Shown in pieces: positions 17,100 to 25,181 of a stretch of DNA of 64,000 nucleotides. The stretch spans positions 1 to 64,000 of the forward strand of contig NZ_WUEK01000015.1 of NCBI RefSeq assembly GCF_009823805.1. Direction: 5' to 3'. This stretch comes from Nocardioides flavescens (GTDB lineage: Bacteria > Actinomycetota > Actinomycetes > Propionibacteriales > Nocardioidaceae). The notes under the pieces are model-generated. The model did not search any database and was not told the origin of the DNA. It was given only the letters and a program-made list of their open reading frames with translations. The first letter of the stretch is position 1. Every line of letters begins with the position of its first letter. The position numbers were made by a program, and so were the translations under genes.

Positions 17100-18242
17100 G
17101 TGTCGACCCTCAGCCCCTCCGCCCCCCTCCGGGCGCCGGTCCCCACACCCGACCCCGGGCCCGGTCTCGTCGTGGCGTCCGTGCCCGCCGGACACGTCTA
17201 CGTGCGTCACCTGAGCCCCCTCGGCGGGGCTGCCCCCGGTGCTCACAGCGTGACGCGGCTCGCCGACCCCGATCCCGACGACTGGGCGCAGGCCGCCCAG
17301 GGCCGCTGGTGGCCGCCGGCGATGCTCGAGCCGGCGTGGGTGCGCACGCACGCGCGGGCCCGCGGGGTCGACGTGGTCCACCTGCACTTCGGCTTCGACT
17401 CCCGCACCCCGGCCCAGCTCGCCTCGTGGGTCGACGAGGTCCACGCGGCCGGGGCGGCCCTGGTCTTCACCGTCCACGACCTGCGCAACCCCCACCACCC
17501 CGACCGGGCCCGGCACGACGCGCAGCTCGACGTGCTCGTGCCCGCCGCCGACGCACTGGTCACCCTCACCCCCGGCGCGGCGGCGGAGATCCGCCGCCGG
17601 TGGGGCCGTGCGGCGAGCGTGGTCCCGCACCCCCACGTCGTCCCCCTCGCCGACATCGAGCGGGCCGCCCAGGCTCGGGCCCGCCGGCGGACCGGGCAGT
17701 TCCGCGTGGGCGTTCACGTCAAGAGCGTGCGGGCCAACTCCGACCCGCTCACCGTGCTGCCCGTGCTGGCCGAGGTGCTCGCCGAGCTGCCCGGCGCGGT
17801 GCTGCAGGTCGACGCCCACCGCGACTCCGGCCTCGACGAGCAGCTGGCCGGTCTCGCCCGGCTCCGCCACGTCGACCTGCGCGTGCACGACTGGTTCGAC
17901 GACGACGCGTTCCACAGCTACCTGCACTCCCTCGACGTCTCCGTGCTGCCCTACCGCTTCGGCACCCACTCGGGCTGGCTCGAGGCGTGCCGCGACGTCG
18001 GCACGACCGTCGTGGCGCCCACGTGCGGCTACTACGCCGAGCAGGGACCGGTGCTCGACTTCCGCCTCGACGAGGCTGGCTTCGACCCCGAGTCGCTCGC
18101 CCGCGCCCTCGTGACGGCGTACGACGAGCGCCCGCGGTGGGGCGCCAGCGCGGCCGAGCGGCGCGTGCAGCGCGCCGAGGTCGCCGCGGCCCACGACCGG
18201 GTCTACGCCGCGGCTCTCGACGCAGCGCGGGCGGCTCGCTGA
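17100..18242 (+). CDS. GT4-like glycosyltransferase
   Basis: A 380-residue glycosyltransferase of the GT-B fold. Recognisable parts are VDVVHLHFGFDSRTP near residue 88, VFTVHDLRNPHH near 120, the hinge segment RVGVHVKSVRANSDP near 200, and the C-terminal domain LDVSVLPYRFGTHSGWLEAC near 280. Donor and acceptor sugars cannot be deduced. The GTG start was selected because it matches the leaderless promoter pattern; other GTG codons 24 residues downstream are possible. Its stop overlaps the start of the next GT gene (TGATG). Confidence 0.82.
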   Translation: MSTLSPSAPLRAPVPTPDPGPGLVVASVPAGHVYVRHLSPLGGAAPGAHSVTRLADPDPDDWAQAAQGRWWPPAMLEPAWVRTHARARGVDVVHLHFGFDSRTPAQLASWVDEVHAAGAALVFTVHDLRNPHHPDRARHDAQLDVLVPAADALVTLTPGAAAEIRRRWGRAASVVPHPHVVPLADIERAAQARARRRTGQFRVGVHVKSVRANSDPLTVLPVLAEVLAELPGAVLQVDAHRDSGLDEQLAGLARLRHVDLRVHDWFDDDAFHSYLHSLDVSVLPYRFGTHSGWLEACRDVGTTVVAPTCGYYAEQGPVLDFRLDEAGFDPESLARALVTAYDERPRWGASAAERRVQRAEVAAAHDRVYAAALDAARAAR

Positions 18243-19300
18243 TGCGGATCGCCGTCATCGCCTCGAGCCGGTTCCCCGTGGCGGAGCCGTTCGCCGGCGG
18301 CCTCGAGGCGTGGACCCACATGCTCGTCACCGAGCTGCACGCGCGCGGCCACGAGCTGACGCTGTTCGCCGCACCCGGCTCCGACCCCGACCTCCCGGTG
18401 CGGACGCTCGACGTGCCGGCGTGGGAGCCCAGCGAGGTGGCGCTCGCCGACGTGAACTCGCCCTCGCGCACCTGGATGCACGAGCACCACGCCTACCTCT
18501 CGCTCATGCTCGAGCTCTCGCAGCGCAGCGACATCGACGTCGTGCACAACTCCAGCCTCCACCACCTGCCGGTGGCGATGGCCCACCTGCTCGACGCGCC
18601 GATGGTGACGACGCTGCACACCCCTCCGCTGCCGTGGCTGGAGTCGGCGCTCGCGCTGCGCCGCGACGCCGGGGTGTTCGTGGCGGTCAGCCGGCGCACC
18701 GCCGAGGAGTGGCAGCACGTCGTCCCGGCGCGCTACGTCCACAACGGCGTCGACGTGCGCCGCTTCACGCCCGGGTTCGGTGGCGGCCCGGCCGTGTGGA
18801 CCGGTCGCCTGACCGCCGAGAAGGCGCCGCACGAGGCGATCCGGGCGGCGCGGCTCGCCGGGGTGGAGCTGGTGCTCGCAGGCCCGGTCGCCGACGAGGC
18901 CTACGTCGAGCGCGAGGTGCGCCCCCTGCTCGGTCCCGACGTCCGCTACGCCGGCCACCTGCGCCGCGCCGAGCTCGTCTCCCTGCTCGGCAGCGCCTCG
19001 GTCGCGGTCACCACGCCGGCCTGGGAGGAGCCCTACGGCCTGGTCGCCGCCGAGGCGATGGCGTGCGGCACCCCCGTGGCGGCGTACGCGCGCGGAGCCC
19101 TGCCCGAGCTCGTGCCGCCCACCGCCGGCCGGCTCGCCGCCCCCGGCGACGTCGAGGGGCTCGCGGCCGCGATCGTCGAGGCGCGGGGGTGCGACCGCCG
19201 GGCCGTGCGCGAGCACGCCCTGCAGCACTGCTCGCTCAGCCGCATGGTCGACGAGTACGAGGCGCTCTACACCTCGCTCACGGACCGCCGCGTCGCGTGA
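18242..19300 (+). CDS. GT4 glycosyltransferase
   Basis: A 352-residue retaining GT4 enzyme. The N-terminal acceptor domain has FAGGLEAWTHMLVTELHARG near residue 18. The C-terminal donor-binding domain has FTPGFGGGPAVWTGRLTAEKAP near 178 and the catalytic EX7E-type region EEPYGLVAAEAMACG near 262. It is the second of four consecutive glycosyltransferase genes that overlap or nearly touch, suggesting stepwise assembly of one glycan or glycolipid. No flippase or polymerase gene is adjacent. Confidence 0.9.
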   Translation: MRIAVIASSRFPVAEPFAGGLEAWTHMLVTELHARGHELTLFAAPGSDPDLPVRTLDVPAWEPSEVALADVNSPSRTWMHEHHAYLSLMLELSQRSDIDVVHNSSLHHLPVAMAHLLDAPMVTTLHTPPLPWLESALALRRDAGVFVAVSRRTAEEWQHVVPARYVHNGVDVRRFTPGFGGGPAVWTGRLTAEKAPHEAIRAARLAGVELVLAGPVADEAYVEREVRPLLGPDVRYAGHLRRAELVSLLGSASVAVTTPAWEEPYGLVAAEAMACGTPVAAYARGALPELVPPTAGRLAAPGDVEGLAAAIVEARGCDRRAVREHALQHCSLSRMVDEYEALYTSLTDRRVA

Positions 19301-19307
19301 GCGTCGG

Positions 19308-20330
19308 ATGATCGGCTACTACGTCCACCACCACGGCCACGGCCACCGCCACCGGGCGCTGGAGGTCGCCCGGGTGCTGACCGAGCGGGGCGAGACGGTC
19401 ACCGGCCTCTCCTCCCTCCCGGCACCGGACGGGTGGCCGGGCCCGTGGGTCCAGCTGGCCCCCGACGCGGAGACCGGCGACCGGGAGCCGCTCGCACCCA
19501 CCGCGGGCGGGCGGCTGCACTGGGTGCCGCTCGGCCACGCGGGCCTGCGCTCGCGCTCGGCCACGGTCTCGGCCTGGATCGACGGCACCGCCCCGTCGGC
19601 GGTCGTCGTCGACGTCTCGGTCGAGATGGCGCTGCTCGTGCGTCTGCACGGGGTGCCGGTGGTGACGCTGGTGCAGCCGGGGGAGCGCGGTGACGCGGCG
19701 CACCGGCTCGGCTACGACGTCGCCGACGCCCTCGTCGGCTGCTGGCCGCCCGAGGCCGGCGGGACGGGGGCAGGCATGCTGCGCGGGCTCGCACCGGCCG
19801 TCGTCGCCCGCGTGCAGCCGGTCGGGGCGCTCTCGCGCTTCCCGGTGAGGGAGACCTCCGGTCGGGCACCCGGCCGCCGGGTCGTGCTCCTCTCCGGCTC
19901 GGGCGGCAGCGCGCTCGACGCGACCGGTCTCGCCGCCGCCCGCGCCGAGACCCCGGGGTGGGAGTGGACGGTGCTCGACGCCCGACTCGGCGCGTGGGTC
20001 GACGACCCGCGGGCTGCGCTGTGCGACGCCGACGTCGTGATCACCCACGCCGGGCAGAACGCCCTCGCCGAGGTCGCCGCCTCCCGCACGCCCGCCGTGG
20101 TCGTCGCCCAGGACCGCCCCCACCGCGAGCAGGAGGTCACCGCCGACGTGCTGGCCCGCGGCCCGTGGCCGGCGGTCGTCGCCGACGCCTGGCCCGGCCG
20201 CGACTGGGCCCGCCTGCTCGAGCGGGCCGCGGCGCTCGACGGCGCCGGCTGGACGGGCTGGTGCGACGGACGTGCGGCGGAGAGGTTCGCCGACCTGGTC
20301 CTGGGAGCGGCGCTGGAGGCGGGCCGGTGA
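19308..20330 (+). CDS. MurG-like GT-B glycosyltransferase
   Basis: The 340-residue protein begins with MIGYYVHHHGHGHRHRALEV, a His-rich glycine loop similar to the N terminus of MurG/GtfB-type enzymes. It carries the C-terminal nucleotide-sugar segment VVLLSGSGGSAL and DVVITHAGQNALAEVAASRTP near residue 245. It most likely transfers a sugar from a nucleotide donor. The start lies 7 nt after the previous stop and its end overlaps the next gene by GTGA. Confidence 0.87.
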   Translation: MIGYYVHHHGHGHRHRALEVARVLTERGETVTGLSSLPAPDGWPGPWVQLAPDAETGDREPLAPTAGGRLHWVPLGHAGLRSRSATVSAWIDGTAPSAVVVDVSVEMALLVRLHGVPVVTLVQPGERGDAAHRLGYDVADALVGCWPPEAGGTGAGMLRGLAPAVVARVQPVGALSRFPVRETSGRAPGRRVVLLSGSGGSALDATGLAAARAETPGWEWTVLDARLGAWVDDPRAALCDADVVITHAGQNALAEVAASRTPAVVVAQDRPHREQEVTADVLARGPWPAVVADAWPGRDWARLLERAAALDGAGWTGWCDGRAAERFADLVLGAALEAGR

Positions 20331-21160
20331 GCGTCGCGGTGGTGACGATCGCCCACGGCCGCCACGCGCACCTGCGCGCCCAGCACGCCTCGCTCGCTGC
20401 AGGCACCGCGCGTCCCGACCACTACGTGCTGGTCGCCATGGACGACCCCGACCTGGCGGCCGTGGAGCTCGACGGACTGCGCCGACACGTCGTCCACCTT
20501 GCCGCCGAGCCGCTCGGGCTGCCGCTGGCCCGCGCCCGCAACGCCGGAGTGCGCCGCGCGCTCGCCGCCGGTGCCGACGTCGTGGTGCTCCTCGACGTCG
20601 ACTGCGTCGCCGGACCCGGCCTCGTGGCGGCGTACGCCGAGGCGGCCCGCAGGGTGCCCGACGCGGTGTGGAGCGGGCCGGTGACCTACCTGCCCCCACC
20701 GCCCCCGGAGGGCTACGACCTCGACGGGCTCGCGTCGCTCGACGCCCCCCACGCGGCCCGACCCGACCCCGGTCCGGGTGGCACTCTGCTCGACACCGAC
20801 CCACGGCTCTTCTGGTCGCTGTCCTTCGCGCTCACCGCCGAGGCGTGGGAGCGGTCGGGCGGCTTCTGCGAGGACTACGTCGGCTACGGCGGGGAGGACA
20901 CCGACTTCGGCGAGACGGTGGTGCAGCGGGGGCTGCGCCACGCCGTCACCGGCGACGCCCGGGCCTACCACCAGTGGCACCCCGTCTCCGCGCCGCCGGT
21001 CGAGCACCTCGACGACGTGCTGCGCAACGGCGCGACGTTCGCCGCCCGGTGGGGCCGGTGGCCGATGGAGGGCTGGCTGACGGCGTTCGAGGAGCGCGGG
21101 CTGGTCGAGCGCACCCCGACGGGCTGGGCGCGGACCGGGGCGGGTACCCGCTCCTCATGA
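20327..21160 (+). CDS. GT2 glycosyltransferase
   Basis: A 277-residue GT-A enzyme with an N-terminal AVVTIAHGRHAHL motif, the DxD-like VVLLDVDCVAG near residue 88, and ED-type catalytic segment GYGGEDTDFGETV near residue 188, as in galactosaminyltransferase-like GT2 proteins (GT7-like C-terminal portion). The proline-rich stretch YLPPPPPEGYD near 125 is unusual. It is coupled on both sides by GTGA and ATGA overlaps. Confidence 0.88.
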   Translation: MSVAVVTIAHGRHAHLRAQHASLAAGTARPDHYVLVAMDDPDLAAVELDGLRRHVVHLAAEPLGLPLARARNAGVRRALAAGADVVVLLDVDCVAGPGLVAAYAEAARRVPDAVWSGPVTYLPPPPPEGYDLDGLASLDAPHAARPDPGPGGTLLDTDPRLFWSLSFALTAEAWERSGGFCEDYVGYGGEDTDFGETVVQRGLRHAVTGDARAYHQWHPVSAPPVEHLDDVLRNGATFAARWGRWPMEGWLTAFEERGLVERTPTGWARTGAGTRSS

Positions 21161-21468
21161 GCGGACACAAGCCCCCGAAGGGCGTGCAGGAGACCGGTCA
21201 GCGCGCGGTGCGGTGGATCGAGGACGGCAAGGCGGGTCGCAACTTCACCGACGTCGGCGAGCACCGGGCGCACCAGCTCGCCGACGGCGAGGAGCTCAGC
21301 GACGAGGACGTGAAGAAGATGAAGGCCTACTTCGCCCGCCACAGCGTCGACAAGGACGCCGAGGGCTTCACGCAGGGCGGTGACGGCTTCCCGTCACCGG
21401 GTCGCGTGGCCTGGGACGCCTGGGGCGGCGACGCGGGCGAGCGGTGGGTGAAGGGGATCGACGTCTAG
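21157..21468 (+). CDS. Small protein with phage-capsid-region-type domain
   Basis: A 103-residue protein with the pattern RWIEDGKAGRNFTDVGEHRA, then DVKKMKAYFARHSVDKDAEG and finally RVAWDAWGGDAG. From memory this pattern is typical of a short domain found in phage head-region proteins and in stand-alone actinobacterial proteins of unknown function. Here it is coupled by ATGA to the last glycosyltransferase gene, with no other phage gene near. It is followed within 9 nt by a convergent regulator gene. Function unknown. Confidence 0.72.
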   Translation: MSGHKPPKGVQETGQRAVRWIEDGKAGRNFTDVGEHRAHQLADGEELSDEDVKKMKAYFARHSVDKDAEGFTQGGDGFPSPGRVAWDAWGGDAGERWVKGIDV

Positions 21469-21476
21469 GACCTGGC

Positions 21477-22106
21477 TCAGGGCCGGAACCCGTGGTCGAT
21501 GCCCCACAGGATCGCCTCGGAGCGGCTCGCGACGCCCATCTTGCGGTAGGCCGTGCGGATGTAGGTCTTGACCGAGTTGATGCTGAGGAACAGCGTCCGG
21601 GCGATCTCGGCGTTGCTCAGCCCGCTGGTGATGAGACAGACCATCTCGGACTCGCGCGAGGTCAGGCCCTCGGCCTCGCCGGGCCACGCGACCATCTCCT
21701 CGGCGGGGGTGTCCCGCTCGCGCCGAGGCAGCGGGAGGCTGCCGCCGCGCTGGACGGTCTCGGCGGCGACGACGATGGCCTCGCCGTCGACGGTCTTGGG
21801 GAGGTAGCCCACCGCACCGTGCACGAGCATCGCGTCGACCTGCTGGGGGTCGTCGACCCAGCTGTAGACGATCACCCGGGCCCGGGTGGCCTCGACGATC
21901 TCGCGCAGCCGCGCCTCGCGTCCGGGGTGGCCGAAGGGGTCGAAGAGGACGACGTCGGCCGCGCCGGGCGGCGGCAACTCCTCGGCGTACTCCGTGAGCA
22001 GCACGCGCTCGCGCAGGGGCTCGAGGAGGCGAGCGACGCCGGCCGTCACGACGGGGAAGTCGTTGACGACGGCCAGGGCGAGGCGCGGGGTCCCGGAGGG
22101 TGGCAC
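21477..22106 (-). CDS. LuxR/NarL-type response regulator, partly degenerate receiver
   Basis: A 209-residue protein. The receiver-like domain keeps one acidic pocket residue (VVNDFP), the candidate phosphoacceptor Asp in VVLFDPFG and the Lys in YLPKTV. The HTH has the recognition segment LSINSVKTYIRTAYRKMG. No kinase gene is nearby. It ends 9 nt from the convergent operon. A TACGCT -10-like sequence upstream of the GTG suggests a housekeeping-type, possibly leaderless promoter that differs from the GGNYACC class. Confidence 0.85.
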   Translation of the reverse strand: MPPSGTPRLALAVVNDFPVVTAGVARLLEPLRERVLLTEYAEELPPPGAADVVLFDPFGHPGREARLREIVEATRARVIVYSWVDDPQQVDAMLVHGAVGYLPKTVDGEAIVVAAETVQRGGSLPLPRRERDTPAEEMVAWPGEAEGLTSRESEMVCLITSGLSNAEIARTLFLSINSVKTYIRTAYRKMGVASRSEAILWGIDHGFRP

Positions 22107-22128
22107 GAGTCAGAGCGTAGTGGTGGCT

Positions 22129-22135
22129 GGGTACC
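22129..22135 (+). promoter_or_regulatory. GGGTACC -10-like element, leaderless
   Basis: GGGTACC is exactly 8 nt upstream of the ATG of the 43-residue protein. It is the closest match in the window to the GGGTAY -10 consensus known for SigB/SigF-group sigma factors. A clear GTTT-type -35 is not seen. Confidence 0.45.
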
Positions 22136-22143
22136 TGCCTGCC

Positions 22144-22275
22144 ATGAAGATCGCCAAGGCCGCCGCGTACGCCGGGATCGCCAAGAAGATCTACGACGAG
22201 GCCCGCAAGCCCGAGAACCAGCGCCGGATCAAGGCCGCGGTCGAGAAGGCGCGCGCCCGTCGCGGGAAGCGCTGA
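22144..22275 (+). CDS. 43-residue basic helical protein
   Basis: The product, starting MKIAKAAAYAGIAKKIYDEA and ending in a Lys/Arg-rich tail, is likely a single amphipathic helix. No Shine-Dalgarno is present, but a GGGTACC element lies at the expected leaderless distance. The stop codon lies inside a strong terminator hairpin. The size and charge fit small actinobacterial proteins of unknown role. Confidence 0.62.
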   Translation: MKIAKAAAYAGIAKKIYDEARKPENQRRIKAAVEKARARRGKR

Positions 22276-22299
22276 GCCCGGTCCCGGTCCGGGCTCAGC
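22271..22299. terminator. Bidirectional hairpin covering both stop codons
   Basis: GCTGAGCCCGG and CCGGGCTCAGC form a perfect 11-bp stem with a 7-nt loop. The TGA of the rightward small gene and the TGA of the leftward LuxR-type gene both lie within the stem, so it can terminate both convergent genes. No U-tract follows, as is common in GC-rich actinobacteria. Confidence 0.75.
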
Positions 22300-22912
22300 G
22301 TCGACCGTGGCTGGAGACGCCGCGCTGGACCGCCCACAGCACGGCGTCCGACCGGCGACGCACGCCGATGCGGCGGTAGAGCGAGCGGATGTAGGTCTTG
22401 ACGGTGTTGATGCTGACGAACATCGCGGCCGCGATCTCGTGGTTGGAGAGCCCCGCCACGATGAGTCGCAGTACCTCGGCCTCACGCACGGTCAGGCCGG
22501 TCTGGCCGGACAGCACGGCGACCGTCACCTCCTGACGGGCGCGGAGGTCGACGCGGTGGCCGCCGTGGACCCGTCGCACCGTCGCGAGGAGCTCCTGCGC
22601 GGTGACCTCGGTGGTGACGACGTCCGCGACTCCGGCGGCGAGCGCGTCCTCGGTGAGATCCGAACGCCCCATCGGCTCGAGGCCGACGACGGCGACTCCG
22701 GAGCGCACGAGGTGCACGAGGTCCTGGGTGTCGACCGCCATCGCGGCGAGGTCGAACACGACGACGTGCTCGTGCCCGAGGTGTCCGTCGTGCGCCGCGA
22801 CGTCGTCGAGGAGCACCTCTCGGGGGTCGCTCGTCAAGAGGTGGACGAGCCCCGCCCGCACCAGGGGGCGGCTGCTGACGACGGCGACTCGCACCGGCTG
22901 ATCGGGCCTCAC
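22295..22912 (-). CDS. LuxR/NarL-type regulator with degenerate receiver
   Basis: A 205-residue paralogue of the other LuxR-type proteins here. The receiver half has SSRP in place of the acidic pocket, keeps an Asp in VVVFDLA, and has VTTEV where the conserved Lys should be, so ordinary phosphotransfer is unlikely. The HTH segment is VSINTVKTYIRSLYRRIG. The GTG start is uncertain by a few codons. It is divergent from the epimerase/BrkB operon and shares the region with the two dyads at 22956-22986. Confidence 0.83.
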   Translation of the reverse strand: MRPDQPVRVAVVSSRPLVRAGLVHLLTSDPREVLLDDVAAHDGHLGHEHVVVFDLAAMAVDTQDLVHLVRSGVAVVGLEPMGRSDLTEDALAAGVADVVTTEVTAQELLATVRRVHGGHRVDLRARQEVTVAVLSGQTGLTVREAEVLRLIVAGLSNHEIAAAMFVSINTVKTYIRSLYRRIGVRRRSDAVLWAVQRGVSSHGRR

Positions 22913-22955
22913 GCTGACGTTCTAAGACCCGGTGCGAACGACCCACAACACCGTC

Positions 22956-23014
22956 ACCCCTGGGGGTGCTCTCCACCCGCGGGGGTGGGAGTGCCCCCGT
23001 CGGGCCCGGACACC
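22956..23014 (+). promoter_or_regulatory. Paired dyads plus GGACACC element for epimerase operon
   Basis: ACCCCTGGGGGT (22956-22967) and ACCCGCGGGGGT (22975-22986) have centres 19 bp apart, the same as the pair near 17.0 kb. From the second dyad it is 21 nt to GGACACC (23008-23014), then 8 nt to the ATG. No Shine-Dalgarno is present. The first dyad is also 43 nt from the divergent LuxR-type GTG, so autoregulation is possible. Confidence 0.6.
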
Positions 23015-23022
23015 GGCCCGGC

Positions 23023-24135
23023 ATGAATCCCTGGGAGGACGGACCCGACCGTCGGCGGCACGTCGTCGTCACCGGGGCCAGCGGCAACGTCGGCCGGTCC
23101 GTCGTCGCCGAGCTGACCGCGGCCGGGCACCGGGTGACGGGGCTGTGCCGACGGCCGCCGGGCCCCGTCCCGGGCGGGGACCCGGGCGCCGACCGGGTCG
23201 CATGGCGCGCCGTCGACCTGACCGACGACGGAGCACTGCCCGTGCTGCGCTCGACGTTCGCCGAGACCGACGCGGTGGTGCACCTGGCGTGGGGCTTCCA
23301 GCCCTCGCACCGCCTCGACCTGCTCGAGGAGCTCGGCGTCGGCGGCACCCGCCGGGTCGCGCAGACCGCGCTGGAGGCCGGCGTACCGCACCTGGTGCAC
23401 ATGTCGTCGGTCGGGGTCTACTCACCTCGCACGAGCGACGAGCCCGTCGACGAGAGCTACCCGCGCGAGGGTGTGCCGACCTCGCCCTACAGCCGTCACA
23501 AGGCGGCCGCCGAGCGGCTGCTCGACGGTCTCGAGCAGGTCGCCGGGGGAGCGACGACGATCACCCGGCTGCGCCCGGGCATCGTGGGCCAGCGGGTCGC
23601 CGGCAGTGCGCTGCTGAGGTACGCCGTCCCGGGGCTGGTCCCCGCCTGGGTCCTCGGGTTCGTGCCGGTGCTGCCGATCGACCGCCGCCTCGAGGTGCAG
23701 CTCGTGCACGCCGAGGACGTGGCGGACGCCGTGCGCCGCGTCGTCGAGACCGGGGCCGGCGGCGCGTTCAACCTGGTCACCGCGCCACCGATCACCGCCG
23801 CCGACGTGGCCGCGGCGCTCGACGCGACCCCGGTGCACGTGCCGGCCGCCGCCCTGCGCGCCGTCGTCTCCGGGGCGTGGAAGGCGCGCGTCGAGCAGCT
23901 CGACCCCGGGTGGATCGACCTCGCCTGGTCGGTGCCACTGCTGAGCAGCGCCCGCGCCACCGACGAGCTCGGGTGGCACCCGCGCCACCAGGGCCACGCG
24001 GTGCTCGACGAGGTGGTCGAGGGACTCGTGACCGCCGCGAGCGGCGGCTCACCCGTGCTGCGTCCTCGCACGGTGCTCGGCACCGTGCGCGCCGCACTCC
24101 ACGACGGACCCGTGCACAGGAGGGCAGCGCCATGA
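23023..24135 (+). CDS. NAD-dependent epimerase/dehydratase
   Basis: A 370-residue extended SDR. The Rossmann motif VVVTGASGNVGRSVVAEL is near residues 13-30, SSVGVYSPR near 128, and the active-site Tyr/Lys in SPYSRHKAAAERLL near 151. It probably acts on a nucleotide sugar or related ligand, which cannot be specified. It is the first gene of a pair with the BrkB-like membrane protein (ATGA overlap). The start is supported by the promoter spacing seen at other genes. Confidence 0.87.
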   Translation: MNPWEDGPDRRRHVVVTGASGNVGRSVVAELTAAGHRVTGLCRRPPGPVPGGDPGADRVAWRAVDLTDDGALPVLRSTFAETDAVVHLAWGFQPSHRLDLLEELGVGGTRRVAQTALEAGVPHLVHMSSVGVYSPRTSDEPVDESYPREGVPTSPYSRHKAAAERLLDGLEQVAGGATTITRLRPGIVGQRVAGSALLRYAVPGLVPAWVLGFVPVLPIDRRLEVQLVHAEDVADAVRRVVETGAGGAFNLVTAPPITAADVAAALDATPVHVPAAALRAVVSGAWKARVEQLDPGWIDLAWSVPLLSSARATDELGWHPRHQGHAVLDEVVEGLVTAASGGSPVLRPRTVLGTVRAALHDGPVHRRAAP

Positions 24136-25181
24136 GCGACCGGACGACCGAGGACCCGGAGGCCGACGAGAAGGTCGACTCACCCACCGACCTCGACGGG
24201 CACTCGTGGGCCTACGTGCTCCGCAAGACGGCCCGCGAGTTCAGCTCCGACCAGTGCACCGACCTCGCGGCGGCGCTGACCTACTACGCCGTGCTCGCGC
24301 TGTTCCCCGCGGCTGTCGCGCTGACCTCGCTCCTCGGCCTGGTCGGCCAGGGCACGGAGGCCGTCGACCAGGTGCTCGACATCCTGCGCACGGTCGGGGC
24401 GGGCGGGGTCGTCGACAGCATCGGTCCGACCCGGCGCGACCTCAGCTCCTCGCAGGGTGTGGGACTCGGCCTGGTCGTCGGGGTGGCGGGCGCGCTGTGG
24501 TCGGCGAGCGGGTACGTCGGGGCGTTCGGCCGCGCGATGAACCGCGTCTACGAGGTCGGCGAGGGCCGGCCGGTGTGGAAGCTGCGCCCGGCGATGCTCG
24601 GGCTCACCGCCGTCCTCGTCGTGCTGGTCGCGCTCGCGCTGGCGGGGCTCGTCCTGTCGGGCCCGGTCGCCGACGCCGTCGGCTCCGCGCTGGGCCTGGG
24701 CGACACCACCGTGCTCGTCTTCACGATCGTGAAGTGGCCGGTGCTGCTCGCGATCGTCGTGCTCGTCGTCGCCCTGCTCTACTACGCGACGCCCAACGTC
24801 CGGCAGCCGAGGTTCCGCTGGGTCAGCGTCGGCGCGGTGCTGGCGATCGCCACCTGGGCGGTCGCCTCCGCGGCGTTCGGCTTCTACGTCGCGAACTTCT
24901 CCTCCTACGACAAGACCTACGGCGCCCTCGCCGGCGTCATCGTCTTCCTGCTCTGGTTGTGGCTGACCAACCTCGCGCTGCTCTTCGGCGCCGAGCTCGA
25001 CGCCGAGCTGGAGCGGGGCCGCGAGCTGGTCTCCGGGCTGCCCGCCGAGGAGGAGATCCAGCTGCCGGCGCGGGACACCCGGGGCATCGAGAAGGCCGAG
25101 CAGAAGGAGCGCGAGGACGTGCGCCGTGGCCGGGAGCTGCGCGAGCAGGCCGAGAGCGACGAGCCCGCCGAGCGCGACTAG
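24132..25181 (+). CDS. YihY/BrkB-family membrane protein
   Basis: The 349-residue product has the family pattern DLAAALTYYAVLALFPAAVA near residue 45, about six membrane helices, and FLLWLWLTNLALLFGAELDAE near residue 270. The charged C-terminal 60 residues are rich in Glu and Arg. YihY/BrkB proteins are inner-membrane proteins of unsettled function, sometimes suggested to be transporters. The stop codon lies in a CTAG that is also the stop of the convergent MerR gene. Confidence 0.88.
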   Translation: MSDRTTEDPEADEKVDSPTDLDGHSWAYVLRKTAREFSSDQCTDLAAALTYYAVLALFPAAVALTSLLGLVGQGTEAVDQVLDILRTVGAGGVVDSIGPTRRDLSSSQGVGLGLVVGVAGALWSASGYVGAFGRAMNRVYEVGEGRPVWKLRPAMLGLTAVLVVLVALALAGLVLSGPVADAVGSALGLGDTTVLVFTIVKWPVLLAIVVLVVALLYYATPNVRQPRFRWVSVGAVLAIATWAVASAAFGFYVANFSSYDKTYGALAGVIVFLLWLWLTNLALLFGAELDAELERGRELVSGLPAEEEIQLPARDTRGIEKAEQKEREDVRRGRELREQAESDEPAERD

